A stretch of DNA of 56,927 nt from Legionella sp. km772. Lineage in GTDB: Bacteria; Pseudomonadota; Gammaproteobacteria; Legionellales; Legionellaceae. The DNA lies in assembly GCF_003989735.1 (NCBI RefSeq), contig NZ_RZGQ01000003.1:1-56927 (forward strand), given 5' to 3'. A program made the translations under genes and the position numbers. Each line of letters starts with the position of its first letter. Position 1 is the stretch's first letter. This document shows positions 16,597 through 26,900 of this stretch, one piece after another. A model generated the notes under the pieces. It did no database searches. It saw nothing but the letters and a program-made list of their open reading frames with translations, and was not told where the DNA came from.

Positions 16597-18234
16597 TTAT
16601 AGGTTCGCCATAGGATTATCCTTTTTGACATAGACAGGCTCCCTATCTATTGGTTTTAACAAATAACTTAAATGCGCTCTACTTTGCCAGGGCTCATTAA
16701 TTAATTTAATGTATTGTTCTGTTAAGTAACTTGTAGGTAAGTCCTTATTTAATTTACTAAATAAATAGCTAAGGCTTTGCCGTACTTGCCTCCAGAGTCC
16801 CTGCTTCTCGATTTGGTATTTTAGATGGAGATGTTCGACCCAAAAGTAAATATTATTTTGTAGCATAGTGGTGAGGAATTCTTTTCTTAAGTCTTGGTTT
16901 AAATCACTCTCCTTGTTCCGCACCTCTTTCTTTTCCAAATTAATGCGATGTTTCATGGTAAGGTGGTCTAGGTCGCGCAGTATTAATCCTTGCGGTAGCT
17001 GCTTGCTAATACTTAGGGCCATGTGTTCCGCTTGCACTGCAAAACTAAGACTATGTTTTAAAAGCAAATGCAGTGGGCCGTGCAAAATTTTAGTGCAATA
17101 ATGCGAAAAATAAACGAGCGGATTTAATCCGCTTTTTTCAATAAGATCATCGATAAGTAGATTGGAAGAAAGCGGTGAAGGAGCAAATAGGCTTAATAAA
17201 GGGATTGTTTGTTCCCCTGCATTTAAAGCATTAGGACTTTGTATTAAGCTAAAACCTACGCTAGTTTGGGGGCTGAATGCTGTTTTAAGCTGTACGGTTA
17301 AAGGTTTAGAGGATAAAAACAAGGTGTGGTTATAGTTTTGTTCGTGTACCAAAAGTGAATGTAAAATATTTTCCACCGCACCGTCTTTTTCTGGCGCTAA
17401 TTTTAAAAGTGTAGCACTATTTAAGGGCATCACTAGATCAAGACTTATGGTGGGGCGTACTTTTTGCTGATGAGGCAGAAGGATGAGGCTTTTGTTATCC
17501 ATAAGTCCAATACAATGGGCTTGTAAGTGGTTACGCCATACCCAAGGATGTATCGGAATAGGCTGGTATTGGCTTGCATCAAGGTGATGAAGAGAGACTT
17601 TTTGTTGCCATGAAGCATACTCTTGCGGGAATTCTTTGGCCATTAGGGGGCTAGAATCAGCTAAGGTGGTGCTTTTTCTTAGTGCAGCCCAATGAATACT
17701 ATATTGGGCTTGAAATTCAGCCGAGTATTGCAAGACTTCCCGACGCGTATAAGTTCTAGTGTTTTTTAAAGAAGGGCGAAGAGCTTGGTGTAAACAAGCC
17801 CATTGCTCTAGAAATAAATAACTGCTTTGCTTGTTTTGCTGTTCTATCCAGTGCCACATGGTTGGATGCCCTGCGAGTTCTTTGCCAAGACTCCTCTGCC
17901 AGCACTTCTTATACGCTAGAGCCATGGCCATATTGGCCACGGTTTCACTGCTTTGTTGTACTAATTTATCCCAAGTAAAAAAACGACTTTCCGGCAAGGT
18001 TCTTTTTAAATGTATACGTAGTTGCTCTAAAAAATCATGGATATGATGCGAGATAAGCGGAGAGGATAGATAGCCCTCATTTATCGCTGCCTGTTGAAGC
18101 TCTTTTAAGTAGCTCCGATGCGCAAGGGTCAAGTAGTAATCAATTTGCTGTTGCGAGAGGGCAACGCCCATTTCAAACAGTAAAAAACGTAACTGATGAC
18201 TTAATTCATGAAAACTGCCGTAAGCCAATGCCAT
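16597..18234 (-). CDS. frgA: IucA/IucC family siderophore synthetase (FrgA-like)
   Basis: The 545-residue protein belongs to the NRPS-independent siderophore synthetases, which condense a carboxylic acid with an amine or alcohol using ATP. Family marks are GHP at 122-124, IPIHPW at 226-231, a KVRPTISLDLVMPLNSATLL stretch (258-277), and AEH...LRD (402-421). Two motifs look eroded: the usual GHPxHPxxK reads GHPTMWHWI, and the EaHxQN segment reads AEHMAL. The name FrgA is inferred from the Fur-controlled promoter and gene neighbourhood recalled from L. pneumophila, where frgA is iron-regulated. No siderophore exporter or receptor is adjacent. The ATG at 18234 has GAGG five bases upstream. Confidence 0.85.
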   Translation of the reverse strand: MALAYGSFHELSHQLRFLLFEMGVALSQQQIDYYLTLAHRSYLKELQQAAINEGYLSSPLISHHIHDFLEQLRIHLKRTLPESRFFTWDKLVQQSSETVANMAMALAYKKCWQRSLGKELAGHPTMWHWIEQQNKQSSYLFLEQWACLHQALRPSLKNTRTYTRREVLQYSAEFQAQYSIHWAALRKSTTLADSSPLMAKEFPQEYASWQQKVSLHHLDASQYQPIPIHPWVWRNHLQAHCIGLMDNKSLILLPHQQKVRPTISLDLVMPLNSATLLKLAPEKDGAVENILHSLLVHEQNYNHTLFLSSKPLTVQLKTAFSPQTSVGFSLIQSPNALNAGEQTIPLLSLFAPSPLSSNLLIDDLIEKSGLNPLVYFSHYCTKILHGPLHLLLKHSLSFAVQAEHMALSISKQLPQGLILRDLDHLTMKHRINLEKKEVRNKESDLNQDLRKEFLTTMLQNNIYFWVEHLHLKYQIEKQGLWRQVRQSLSYLFSKLNKDLPTSYLTEQYIKLINEPWQSRAHLSYLLKPIDREPVYVKKDNPMANL

Positions 18235-18266
18235 AAAAACCTCGCTAAAGTGAGCTCATTTCTATC

Positions 18267-18296
18267 AATATAAATGATAATCATTCTCATTTGCAA
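18267..18296 (-). promoter_or_regulatory. Fur box inside the frgA promoter
   Basis: The core ATGATAATCATT at 18274-18285 is identical to the central 12 bases of the Fur 19-mer; over the full site (18270-18288) 15 of 19 bases match. Read on the minus strand, TTGCAA (18296-18291) and TATATT (18272-18267) make a -35/-10 pair with an 18-base spacer, and the Fur core lies entirely in this spacer. The layout predicts repression by iron-loaded Fur. The start codon is 32 bases beyond the -10. Confidence 0.85.
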
Positions 18297-18300
18297 TATT

Positions 18301-18544
18301 TTAAAAAATTAATTTAACCTTTTTTCTAGGTTAAGGAGAAAGGTTAACTTTTAATGGATAAATAAGAGAGGGTAGATAAAGACGATTAGGTAAAATGGTG
18401 TTGGCTGATCCGGTAATAAAGCAATCCAAGAATTTTTCCGCCCGATAGAACAAAACAGAATAAGAGAATCAGTAAACTTGGATTGCTTCGCAATGGATTA
18501 AAAATTAGATTCTAGCTTTAAAGCAGAATTATTATCTGATTGCT
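18301..18544. other. Intergenic DNA between frgA promoter and yhbY with overlapping complementary segments
   Basis: No gene is seen in this part of the 310-base gap. AGCAATCCAAG (18420-18430) is the exact complement of CTTGGATTGCT (18477-18487). The overlapping AATAAAGCAATC (18415-18426) is the exact complement of GATTGCTTTATT (18538-18549, reaching into the end of yhbY). ATTGC-TTC-GCAAT (18482-18494) is a small hairpin. The first two pairings share bases and exclude each other. The stretch could be the structured 3' end of the yhbY transcript, a small RNA, or a repeat remnant. Confidence 0.4.
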
Positions 18545-18814
18545 TTATTGCTCTTTATTTTTTCTATAGATAATTGCCGTATGGCCAATCATTTGGACTA
18601 ATTCTGCCTCTAGTTGTTGGCAGAGAGCATTAGTCATTTCAATGCGATCTTCTTTTTCCGCGCCATTAATTTTGACTTTAATCAACTCATGGGCATTTAA
18701 AGCAAGATCGGTTTCTGCAATGACTGCCTCCGTAAGCCCTTTTGCACCGAGAAGAATCACGGGTTTTAGATGGTGGGCTTGGGCTTTTAATGATTTTTTG
18801 AACGAAGTATCCAA
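18545..18814 (-). CDS. yhbY: YhbY family RNA-binding protein (CRM domain)
   Basis: The 89-residue protein is a single CRM domain. It shows the family pattern of a lysine-rich start, LKAQAHHLKPVILLGAKGLTEAVIAE with the GxKGLT loop, then LNAHELIKVKI and a C-terminal AIIYRKN strand. YhbY binds pre-50S ribosomal particles and is involved in large-subunit assembly. It diverges from rlmE, a 23S rRNA methyltransferase, as in E. coli. Length is close to the 97 residues of E. coli YhbY. Confidence 0.93.
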   Translation of the reverse strand: MDTSFKKSLKAQAHHLKPVILLGAKGLTEAVIAETDLALNAHELIKVKINGAEKEDRIEMTNALCQQLEAELVQMIGHTAIIYRKNKEQ

Positions 18815-18918
18815 TTTAAAAGGTTTCCTATACTAAAATGGTAAATTATTGCACGTTTTGCTGGGAAACGATAGTAAAATTCAGTATGATAGGGGAAATT
18901 AGTTTTATTGTTACAATT

Positions 18919-19539
18919 ATGCCTCGTACAAAAAGCAGCAAACGCTGGTTGCAAGAACATTTTGATGACGTTTATGTCAAAAAAGCCCAAGCTGAAGGCT
19001 ACAGGAGCCGGGCTGTTTATAAATTAAAAGAAGTGGATGAGAAGGAAACCTTATTAAAACCGGGGATGACCGTTGTTGATTTAGGTGCCGCTCCAGGAGG
19101 CTGGACTCAGTATGTCAGCGAGTGCTTACAAGGTAGAGGGCATATTGTAGCTTTAGACATTTTGCCGATGGATGGTTTACCTGATGTCCACTTTATTCAA
19201 GGCGATTTTCGTGAGGACTCCGTCTTCGAAGAGCTAATAAAAGTTGTTCCTGCGCAAGGTGTGGACTTGTTATTATCCGATATGGCCCCAAATATGAGTG
19301 GTAGTGCGGCTATAGATATTCCGCGAGCGATGTATTTAGTAGAATTAGCGTTTGATTTTGCAGAGAAGATGTTAAAACCAGGAGGGAGCATGTTAGTAAA
19401 AATTTTTCATGGCGCCGGTTTTGATGAACTCGTCAAAAAAGCCCGCACTTCTTTCGATAAAGTTGTGATTCGTAAGCCTTCAGCGTCACGATCTCGCTCA
19501 AAAGAAACCTATTTGCTGGCAAAGGGCTATAATTTATAG
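18919..19539 (+). CDS. rlmE: 23S rRNA (uridine-2'-O)-methyltransferase RlmE (FtsJ/RrmJ)
   Basis: It methylates the ribose of U2552 in 23S rRNA within the 50S particle, using SAM. From the ATG at 18919 the protein has 206 residues and starts [15 protein letters not shown], aligning with the E. coli start; the longer in-frame starts at 18838 and 18886 add residues foreign to the family. The SAM loop is [11 protein letters not shown] (52-62), and the catalytic tetrad K35, D121, K161, E196 is complete, each three less than the E. coli numbers I recall. It heads the rlmE-ftsH-folP-glmM string found in many gammaproteobacteria. Confidence 0.96.
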   Translation: MPRTKSSKRWLQEHFDDVYVKKAQAEGYRSRAVYKLKEVDEKETLLKPGMTVVDLGAAPGGWTQYVSECLQGRGHIVALDILPMDGLPDVHFIQGDFREDSVFEELIKVVPAQGVDLLLSDMAPNMSGSAAIDIPRAMYLVELAFDFAEKMLKPGGSMLVKIFHGAGFDELVKKARTSFDKVVIRKPSASRSRSKETYLLAKGYNL

Positions 19540-19653
19540 TAGCTTTATAGTTGTATGTTAAATAAAATAATAGCCTATTTGAGTGTATCTTTAATCAAGG
19601 CGTAGTTTTATCGCTTTCACAATAGCTGTAAGTAACTAAATGAGGTTAATACT

Positions 19654-21576
19654 TTGAACGACATGGTTAAGAATTTATTTTTATGGCTGATCATAGCGAT
19701 TGTTCTCGTCTCTGTGTTCAGTAATTTTGGTCCCCGTAACTCTGTTGCTGAAAAAGTGTCTTATAGCCAGTTCTTAAAAGAAGTCGAACAAGGCATGGTC
19801 AACTCAGTCACTGTTGAAGATAATAAAATTATTAAAGGAATGACCAAGAATAACAAACATTTTGTTACTTATATGCCTATGCCAGATAATGCCTTGCTAG
19901 GGCAATTGTTAAAGAGCAAGGTCGATGTTAGTGGCCAAGAAAAACAACAAGAAAGCTTCTTACTCCATTGGTTTATGAATTGGTTACCTATGCTTCTTCT
20001 CGTTGGTTTATGGGTCTTTTTTATGCGTCAGATGCAAGGTGGCGGTGGCCGAGGAGCTATGTCATTTGGTCGCTCGCGCGCCCGTTTGTTAGGCGAAGAT
20101 CAAGTAAAAGTTACCTTTGCTGATGTAGCCGGCGTGGACGAAGCTAAAGACGAAGTTAAAGAATTAGTTGACTTTTTACGCGACCCCACTAAATTTCAAA
20201 ATTTAGGTGGGCGTATTCCACGTGGCGTTTTATTAGTGGGCTCCCCTGGTACGGGTAAAACTTTATTAGCAAGAGCAGTTGCAGGGGAGGCCAAAGTTCC
20301 TTTCTTCACTATTTCCGGTTCAGACTTCGTGGAAATGTTTGTTGGGGTTGGTGCCTCGCGGGTCCGCGATATGTTTGAACAAGCTAAAAAGCATGCTCCT
20401 TGCATCATTTTTATTGATGAGATCGATGCGGTAGGACGTCATCGTGGCGCTGGATTAGGTGGCGGGCATGATGAGCGCGAGCAAACTTTAAACCAATTAC
20501 TCGTTGAAATGGATGGTTTTGAAGGGAGCGAAGGAGTGATCGTGGTTGCGGCAACGAACCGGCCTGATGTGCTCGACCCTGCTTTATTAAGACCAGGTCG
20601 TTTTGATCGTCAAGTGGTTGTTCCTTTGCCAGATATCCGTGGTCGTGAGCAAATTTTGCGCGTCCATCTACAAAAAGTGCCTGTAGACATGGATGTTCAA
20701 GTGATGCCGATTGCCCAAGGTACCCCAGGGTTTTCTGGCGCCGACCTCTCTAACTTAGTGAATGAAGCTGCTCTCTTCGCTGCGCGTGCCAATAAACGTA
20801 AAGTGGGTATGATCGAGCTAGAAAAAGCAAAAGATAAAATTATGATGGGTGCTGAACGTCGCTCCATGGTTATGGACGATAATGAGAAAAAGCTTACTGC
20901 CTACCATGAAGCTGGACATGCTATCGTTGGATTATCTGTGCCTGAACACGATCCGGTTTATAAAGTGTCCATTATTCCTCGCGGTCGAGCTTTAGGGGTG
21001 ACTATGTTTTTACCGGATCAAGATCGTTATAGTCATAGTAAACGCCGTTTGGAAAGTCAATTATCAAGCCTATTTGGTGGTCGTATTGCCGAGGAGTTAA
21101 TCTTTGGTCTTGAAGGGGTGACTACAGGCGCTTCTAACGATATTATGCGTTCCACCGAAATCGCGCGGAAAATGGTTACCACTTGGGGTTTATCTCCCTT
21201 AGGTCCTTTGACTTTTGGAGAGGAGCAAGAAGAGGTATTTTTAGGCCGCTCGATGAACAAACAAAAAGAAATGTCGGATAAAACAGCGCAACAAATCGAT
21301 GATGAAGTCCGTGCAATTATCGATAGAAATTATCAACGTGCTAAGAAAATTCTCTTGGATAATATGGATAAACTGCATTTAATGGCTGAAAGTTTGATTA
21401 AATATGAAACCATTGATGCAAACCAAATTCAAGAAATTATGTCGGGTAAAGAACCTACTCCCCCTGCAGATTGGAATAGTTACAATAAGCCTCTCGACAA
21501 AAATGACTCTATCAATAACCAATCGGCTAAACCAATTAACGGTGAAGCCATAATTAATCCCGCTGAAGAACATTAA
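19654..21576 (+). CDS. ftsH: ATP-dependent zinc metalloprotease FtsH
   Basis: A hexameric inner-membrane protease, it degrades unneeded membrane and regulatory proteins. Two transmembrane segments (about 7-25 and 105-124) frame the periplasmic part; the AAA module has Walker A GSPGTGKT (196-203; Ser in place of the usual Pro), Walker [12 protein letters not shown] (251-261), and an SRH ending in RPGRFDR (313-319); the zinc motif is HEAGH (418-422). The start is TTG at 19654, eight bases after TGAGG. An ATG at 19663 would give MVKNLFLWL, closer to the E. coli N-terminus, and cannot be excluded. 640 residues is the normal length. Confidence 0.97.
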   Translation: MNDMVKNLFLWLIIAIVLVSVFSNFGPRNSVAEKVSYSQFLKEVEQGMVNSVTVEDNKIIKGMTKNNKHFVTYMPMPDNALLGQLLKSKVDVSGQEKQQESFLLHWFMNWLPMLLLVGLWVFFMRQMQGGGGRGAMSFGRSRARLLGEDQVKVTFADVAGVDEAKDEVKELVDFLRDPTKFQNLGGRIPRGVLLVGSPGTGKTLLARAVAGEAKVPFFTISGSDFVEMFVGVGASRVRDMFEQAKKHAPCIIFIDEIDAVGRHRGAGLGGGHDEREQTLNQLLVEMDGFEGSEGVIVVAATNRPDVLDPALLRPGRFDRQVVVPLPDIRGREQILRVHLQKVPVDMDVQVMPIAQGTPGFSGADLSNLVNEAALFAARANKRKVGMIELEKAKDKIMMGAERRSMVMDDNEKKLTAYHEAGHAIVGLSVPEHDPVYKVSIIPRGRALGVTMFLPDQDRYSHSKRRLESQLSSLFGGRIAEELIFGLEGVTTGASNDIMRSTEIARKMVTTWGLSPLGPLTFGEEQEEVFLGRSMNKQKEMSDKTAQQIDDEVRAIIDRNYQRAKKILLDNMDKLHLMAESLIKYETIDANQIQEIMSGKEPTPPADWNSYNKPLDKNDSINNQSAKPINGEAIINPAEEH

Positions 21577-21617
21577 TTATTTATTGCTCATTGATGTTTG
21601 CGTAAGAGAGATTCATA

Positions 21618-22478
21618 GTGAATGCAGATCAATTTGATAACTGGTTGCAAGATTACCAGTTATCAACTCCTAATAACTTTAAAAAGCCGCTTATCATGGG
21701 CATTGTCAATGTAACCCAGGATTCTTTTTACGATGGAACTAACTATTTAAATTTGGATAAGGCAACTGCGCATGCCTTAAAGCTAATAAAAGAAGGTGCT
21801 GATATAATCGATATTGGTGGTGAGTCCTCTCGACCAGGAGCCGCTGAAGTCTCTTCTAACGTAGAGTTAGAACGTGTCATTCCATTGATTAAACAAATTC
21901 GTGCCAGTTCAGATTGCTGTATTTCGATTGATACCTATAAACCCGAAGTCATGCAAGCAGCCGTAGAGGCTGGTGGAAATCTTATTAATGATATTTATGC
22001 CTTACGACAAGAAGGTAGTGTAGCGATGGTGGCTCAATTGGGTGTGCCGGTATGTCTTATGCATATGAAAGGGCAACCCAAGTCCATGCAGAACAACCCC
22101 CACTACGCCAATGGAGTGGTTTCTGAGGTTGTTGATTTTTTTGTTGAGCGAATTCATCACTGTCAAGAGCAAGGGATCGCTAAAAATCGCTTAATAATCG
22201 ACCCAGGTTTTGGTTTTGGTAAACAGGTTGATCATAATCTTATTTTGTTAAAACAATTGGCTGAGCTCACCCAATTTAATTTGCCTGTCCTGTTAGGGGT
22301 TTCCCGCAAAAGTACCATTGGTGCGGTGTTAAATAAAGAAGTAAATGAGCGGTTAATTGGCAGTATCGCCCTTGCTGTTTATGCCACTTTACAAGGGGTA
22401 AGCATACTTCGGGTTCACGATGTTGATGAAACGAGACAAGCAGTACAGATGATCAATGCTATTTATCAGACAATATAA
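21618..22478 (+). CDS. folP: Dihydropteroate synthase
   Basis: It condenses p-aminobenzoate with hydroxymethyl-dihydropterin diphosphate in folate synthesis, and is the sulfonamide target. Family motifs are in order: MGIVNVTQDSFYDG (27-40), IDIGGESSRPGA (64-75), SIDTYKPEV (103-111), LMHMKG, DPGFGFGKQVDHN and GVSRKS. Loop 1 usually reads NVTPDSFSDGG; here Gln replaces Pro and the second Gly is lost. The GTG start at 21618 lies 41 bases after ftsH. 286 residues is normal. Confidence 0.96.
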   Translation: MNADQFDNWLQDYQLSTPNNFKKPLIMGIVNVTQDSFYDGTNYLNLDKATAHALKLIKEGADIIDIGGESSRPGAAEVSSNVELERVIPLIKQIRASSDCCISIDTYKPEVMQAAVEAGGNLINDIYALRQEGSVAMVAQLGVPVCLMHMKGQPKSMQNNPHYANGVVSEVVDFFVERIHHCQEQGIAKNRLIIDPGFGFGKQVDHNLILLKQLAELTQFNLPVLLGVSRKSTIGAVLNKEVNERLIGSIALAVYATLQGVSILRVHDVDETRQAVQMINAIYQTI

Positions 22479-22521
22479 ACTAAAAAATTACAATTAATGC
22501 ACGAACAAGAGGTAAATTAGG

Positions 22522-23889
22522 ATGAGTAGTAAACGTAAATATTTTGGTACTGATGGCATCCGAGGACATGTGGGCCACTCCAATATTAATCCTGAGTTTA
22601 TTTTAAAATTAGGCTGGGCCGTTGGACGTGTATTAGCGAATGGTCATAGAAAAAAAGTAGTGATTGGTAAAGACACGCGGGTATCTGGCTATATGTTAGA
22701 ATCAGCTCTTGAAGCCGGCCTTTCTGCAGCAGGAATAGACGTGGCGTTGTTAGGTCCTATGCCTACCCCGGGGATTGCTTATTTAACCCAGACCTTAAGG
22801 GCTAATGCTGGTATAGTGATTAGTGCCTCACATAACCTCTTTGAGGATAACGGCATTAAATTCTTTTCATCCGAAGGGGGTAAATTGCCGGATCAAGTTG
22901 AATTACAAATAGAAGCAGAATTAGAAAAGAAGCTTGAAATAGTACCTTCTGTTCAATTAGGGAAAGCATCTCGTATTAATGATGCTACTGGCCGTTATAT
23001 TGAATTTTGTAAATCAACTATTCCTTCTTTGACCCGCTTATCGGGATTAAAAATCGTTGTCGATTGTGCTAATGGCGCGACTTATCATATTGCACCGAAT
23101 GTATTTGCTGAATTAGGCGCACAAGTAACGGCTATAGGTAATAAACCTGATGGATTTAATATAAATCAAGATTGCGGTTCTACAGCTCCAGAGGAGCTAA
23201 GACAAATGGTCTTAAGTTCAGGTGCCGATATTGGTGTTGGTTTAGATGGAGATGGGGATCGGGTTATTTTAGTCGACCCACATGGCAACGTCCTTGATGG
23301 CGATCAAATCCTCTATATTATTGCGAAAGACAGACACCAACGTGGCCTTTTACATGGAGGCGTGGTTGGTACTTTAATGAGTAATTATGGTTTAGAACTG
23401 GCGTTGGAAGATCTAAACATTCCTTTCCTACGTTCAAACGTTGGCGATCGTTATGTTTTAGAGGCCTTAAGAGAAAATGATTGGAAAATCGGCGGTGAAA
23501 CTTCTGGCCATATCGTTTGTTTAGATAAAACTACAACCGGTGATGGGATCGTGGCTGCCTTACAGGTTTTATCCATTATGATCAAACAAAATAAAAGTTT
23601 AGAGCAGTTACTGGAGGGAATTTCTCTCTTGCCGCAAACCTTAATTAATTTAAAAACCGATCATGCTTCCGTATTGGCAGCAAATACACAAGTAATTTCG
23701 GCAGTAAAAAATTTAGAAGAGCGCTTAAAAGGCACCGGACGCGTTCTCCTAAGACCTTCCGGCACCGAACCTCTATTGCGGGTTATGGTAGAGGGGCGCG
23801 ATGCCAACGTAGTTAAACATCAAGCTCAACAACTCTGTGACGATATTCGCCAAATCGATAGTACAATCCAAAGGCAAACCGTAAGCTAG
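22522..23889 (+). CDS. glmM: Phosphoglucosamine mutase
   Basis: It converts glucosamine 6-phosphate to glucosamine 1-phosphate for UDP-GlcNAc, peptidoglycan and LPS. The 455-residue protein starts with YFGTDGIRG, has the phosphoserine loop SASHN (101-105, Ser103), the Mg2+ loop DGDGDR at about 240-245, GGETSGH (about 326-332), and the C-terminal phosphate-binding loop [15 protein letters not shown]. All catalytic parts are intact. It is the last gene of the rlmE-ftsH-folP-glmM string and ends 35 bases before a GACCCAA-type hairpin that separates it from a convergent gene. Confidence 0.97.
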   Translation: MSSKRKYFGTDGIRGHVGHSNINPEFILKLGWAVGRVLANGHRKKVVIGKDTRVSGYMLESALEAGLSAAGIDVALLGPMPTPGIAYLTQTLRANAGIVISASHNLFEDNGIKFFSSEGGKLPDQVELQIEAELEKKLEIVPSVQLGKASRINDATGRYIEFCKSTIPSLTRLSGLKIVVDCANGATYHIAPNVFAELGAQVTAIGNKPDGFNINQDCGSTAPEELRQMVLSSGADIGVGLDGDGDRVILVDPHGNVLDGDQILYIIAKDRHQRGLLHGGVVGTLMSNYGLELALEDLNIPFLRSNVGDRYVLEALRENDWKIGGETSGHIVCLDKTTTGDGIVAALQVLSIMIKQNKSLEQLLEGISLLPQTLINLKTDHASVLAANTQVISAVKNLEERLKGTGRVLLRPSGTEPLLRVMVEGRDANVVKHQAQQLCDDIRQIDSTIQRQTVS

Positions 23890-23923
23890 AGGAGACTATA
23901 AATTAGGTATAGTAGGCCTCTTT

Positions 23924-23946
23924 AGTTGGGTCAGGTCGACCCAACT
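23924..23946. terminator. Hairpin between convergent glmM and the LepA-like gene
   Basis: AGTTGGGTC (23924-23932) and GACCCAACT (23938-23946) form a perfect nine-pair stem with a five-base loop, between the two stop codons. A bidirectional terminator is likely from position, though T runs are weak. The core is shared with the hairpin after pepN. Confidence 0.6.
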
Positions 23947-23947
23947 C

Positions 23948-26900
23948 TTAAGGCTGTTTGATTGGCGTTATAAATAATTCAGCCTCCTCAATGAGTTCCT
24001 CTGTGTGGGTCTTAAAAAAAGAAGGTTTTTTCCTGTATTCATACTCTGGCTGTCCGGAAATCTTACCGCTAATCCAACGGAAGAAATCCTCGATAGCTTC
24101 GACAACTTTAAAAAACCCCCGATGCCTCTTTAAAACCTCGTAGCGGGGATCATCAATAATAGATGACATGAGTGATGTTGCTGCAGACGTCCCCATCCCT
24201 TTCCAAGTCCAATACAAGGATTGGATGGTCTGCAGTAATAACTCTGCGGCAATGGGATGGCGGATTTTTAAATTTTTATACTGACTATGTAACTTCTTCA
24301 AGGGGACAGGGAGGGATTCTTCCTCCAGCTTTTCGGCAAAACACTCAACAATCTTATAATCTGGTTTGAGTGCCAATAAAGCCTCACAATCTTCTTTAGG
24401 GCTAGGGCAAGTCTGTCTATAAGTCTCAATAATAAAGAGTTCTTGCTTGTTTTGTAATTCGAACAATATATCTCTTATGAGATGAGAATATTTCTGAGAA
24501 TAAGGTGTCTTTTTTAGAGCCTCTTCTGTTACGGCATAAAGCTCATGGTACCAGTTTTGTAGCGTTTCAGGATAGTTAGCTAATGCCGCAAGATTCGCCC
24601 TATGCCAGAGGTTTACTTGCAGCGCCTCTTCTGCGTTAGGATGGGTGGCTTTTACGCTAACCGAGGTTGTGGTTCCTGAATGCTCATCAGGGGGGGATTT
24701 TAAGGTTTGGTGTTTGATGGGGGGATGAACTGGAATAATTTCAATAGCGGCAATATCGGGAGATACAACATCTGGAGAAACAACATCAATACCATCCCTA
24801 GGAATTAATTTTGCGGGCACTAAGTTGTGGTCAACAACGGGATCAGCACTCAGCAGCTGGTTGCCCTCTTTGTCAATAATCACGGCGGTTTGCTTAGGGC
24901 TAACTGATACTTGTGGCGGTTCAGTTAAATGAGATAAGGTGGGCTTAGTAATAGGTTGACTGTCTATTATTGGCGCATCATGCTCTTTTTTTCCTGAGAC
25001 AAGGGAAGTGGGGGATATATTAGGCTCATCCATTCCAATGAGGTCATCGCTAGGGCGCTCAAGTGCTGTTGCTTGTTTTATTACCTTTAATGGTTCTGCG
25101 TCAATTAGATGAACAGGAGGTAGGACTACCGGATCCGCTAAGTTTTTAGGTGGATAGTGAATTGGGGGTTGATGGATAAGATCTACATCTAGAAAAGTCG
25201 GCAGTTCATCAATAATAACAGGCGGTTCTGAGTTATTTATCGCAACTACTGCCTGATGTTCTGTCAGCGTTTTATCTTGCATCACATCGGTTTCGATAAT
25301 TTTCTTTTTTATTCCAGCCATATCACTTTGACAGGTCGCCAGTTTACCACTGAATTCTTCTATTTGTGCCGCAAACGTTTTTTCTTGCTGTAATTTTGCT
25401 TTAAACTCTAAAGCAATTTTAAGTTGCTCGATATTAAATTCAACTTCCCTTTGCATAGTATTGATAGCTTGTACTTTGTCCCTTTGCAGCTGTAATTTGG
25501 CGACTAATAATTTTGCTTTACCAAAATAAAGTTCACAGGTCTCTAACTGCTCATTCTTATGAGCTAAATTCGCTTCTTCGGGTAGAGCTTGTTGTAATTC
25601 TTCAATACTAGGGAGCAAGGAGTCTTGCTCTGCGGGTAAATTATAGTCGCGCCTATAACCTAATAGCTCGCTCATGATGGGAAGTAATTTGTTAATTAAA
25701 GCCAGTAAGGCCTCATACTTCTTGATATTATCCGGTATTAAAAAGATATTATTAATTAATAATAAATAAAAATCGGTTACATCTGCTTTAGGGTTGAAAT
25801 CTTCGGGTACCTTGCATCCAGGGAGTTGATTAAGGAGGGTTGTCGCCTGACTTACTAAGCGCTCCTCAGTGGCAGACGACATCACATTTGAGTTAGAAAT
25901 CTTAGTTAATATCTCAATTTGTGCTAATAAATTAGTTTGTTGTAGCTGCTTTTCTTTTTGTAAGTTTAACAAGGTTAAAAAACCCAAGCGTTGAACATGA
26001 AGAGCCTGTTCTTCATTGTATTTGCTTTTATTCGCAAGCCAACTAGCCCAAGAGCCTAAATCTACATAGGATAAAATGCTGTCCACCTTCCTCTTATAGC
26101 TTTCAATGAGTGCAGGAACGTGAGGGGTTTGCTGAAACTCTATGGTTAAATCTAACTGTAGATCTTTCTTTAAAGGGTGCTTTTGGATTTTTTTCGCCAG
26201 GTCTTCTAATTCTATCGTTAATTTCGTATTAATTGCCTGGAGTGATGCTATCTTTGTTTGTGAATCACTGGTTGAAAGACATTCTGCGAATCCCTCTTGA
26301 AGTTTTTCTAATTGCGGTTTTAATTCAATAATTTTGTTTAATTTTTCGGCAATAGAGAATTGAAAGGCTTTCCAGCCTTCCTCATTGTCGATCGAAGGTA
26401 GTCTTCTTTCGAATTTATTACGCTCGCTATAATGAGAGATAGCATTGAGCAGTTCGGTTTGTTTTTCATTTAATTCTAGCAACTTTAGTTTAGCAGTAGG
26501 GAGGGTTATTACTTTAATGTATCCTTGTATGTCTTTACGGATAGCAACAATATGTTCCAACTGTCTCTTAGTAATTAAATCCGGGGGGAGTTCTTGAGTA
26601 CTGCTTTCAGGAGGTTTTATTTTTAGAGTTTCAAGTAAGGTAGTATACAGGGAGGTTAATTCACTGCGACACTCGGCTATTTCATTTTTTAAACGAGTTA
26701 ATTCCACTTCTAAAGCGGCTAATTCCTTTTGAGCCACGATACCTTTTTCTGAGTACAGGAGGATATCGGCTTCATGTGATTTTAAATCCTTGATTATTTC
26801 TTTCAATTCAACTCCTTGTTGCGCAAGCTTTAGGATAAGATCTAATTGCGTCCAGATGTACTCGAGACCCTTTGGTAAGGCAGAGGATGTAAATTCAGGA

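Noticed and set aside
16597-18234. frgA as an aerobactin-type biosynthesis cluster
   Set aside because: Only one synthetase gene is present; no hydroxylase, acetyltransferase, exporter or receptor lies beside it.
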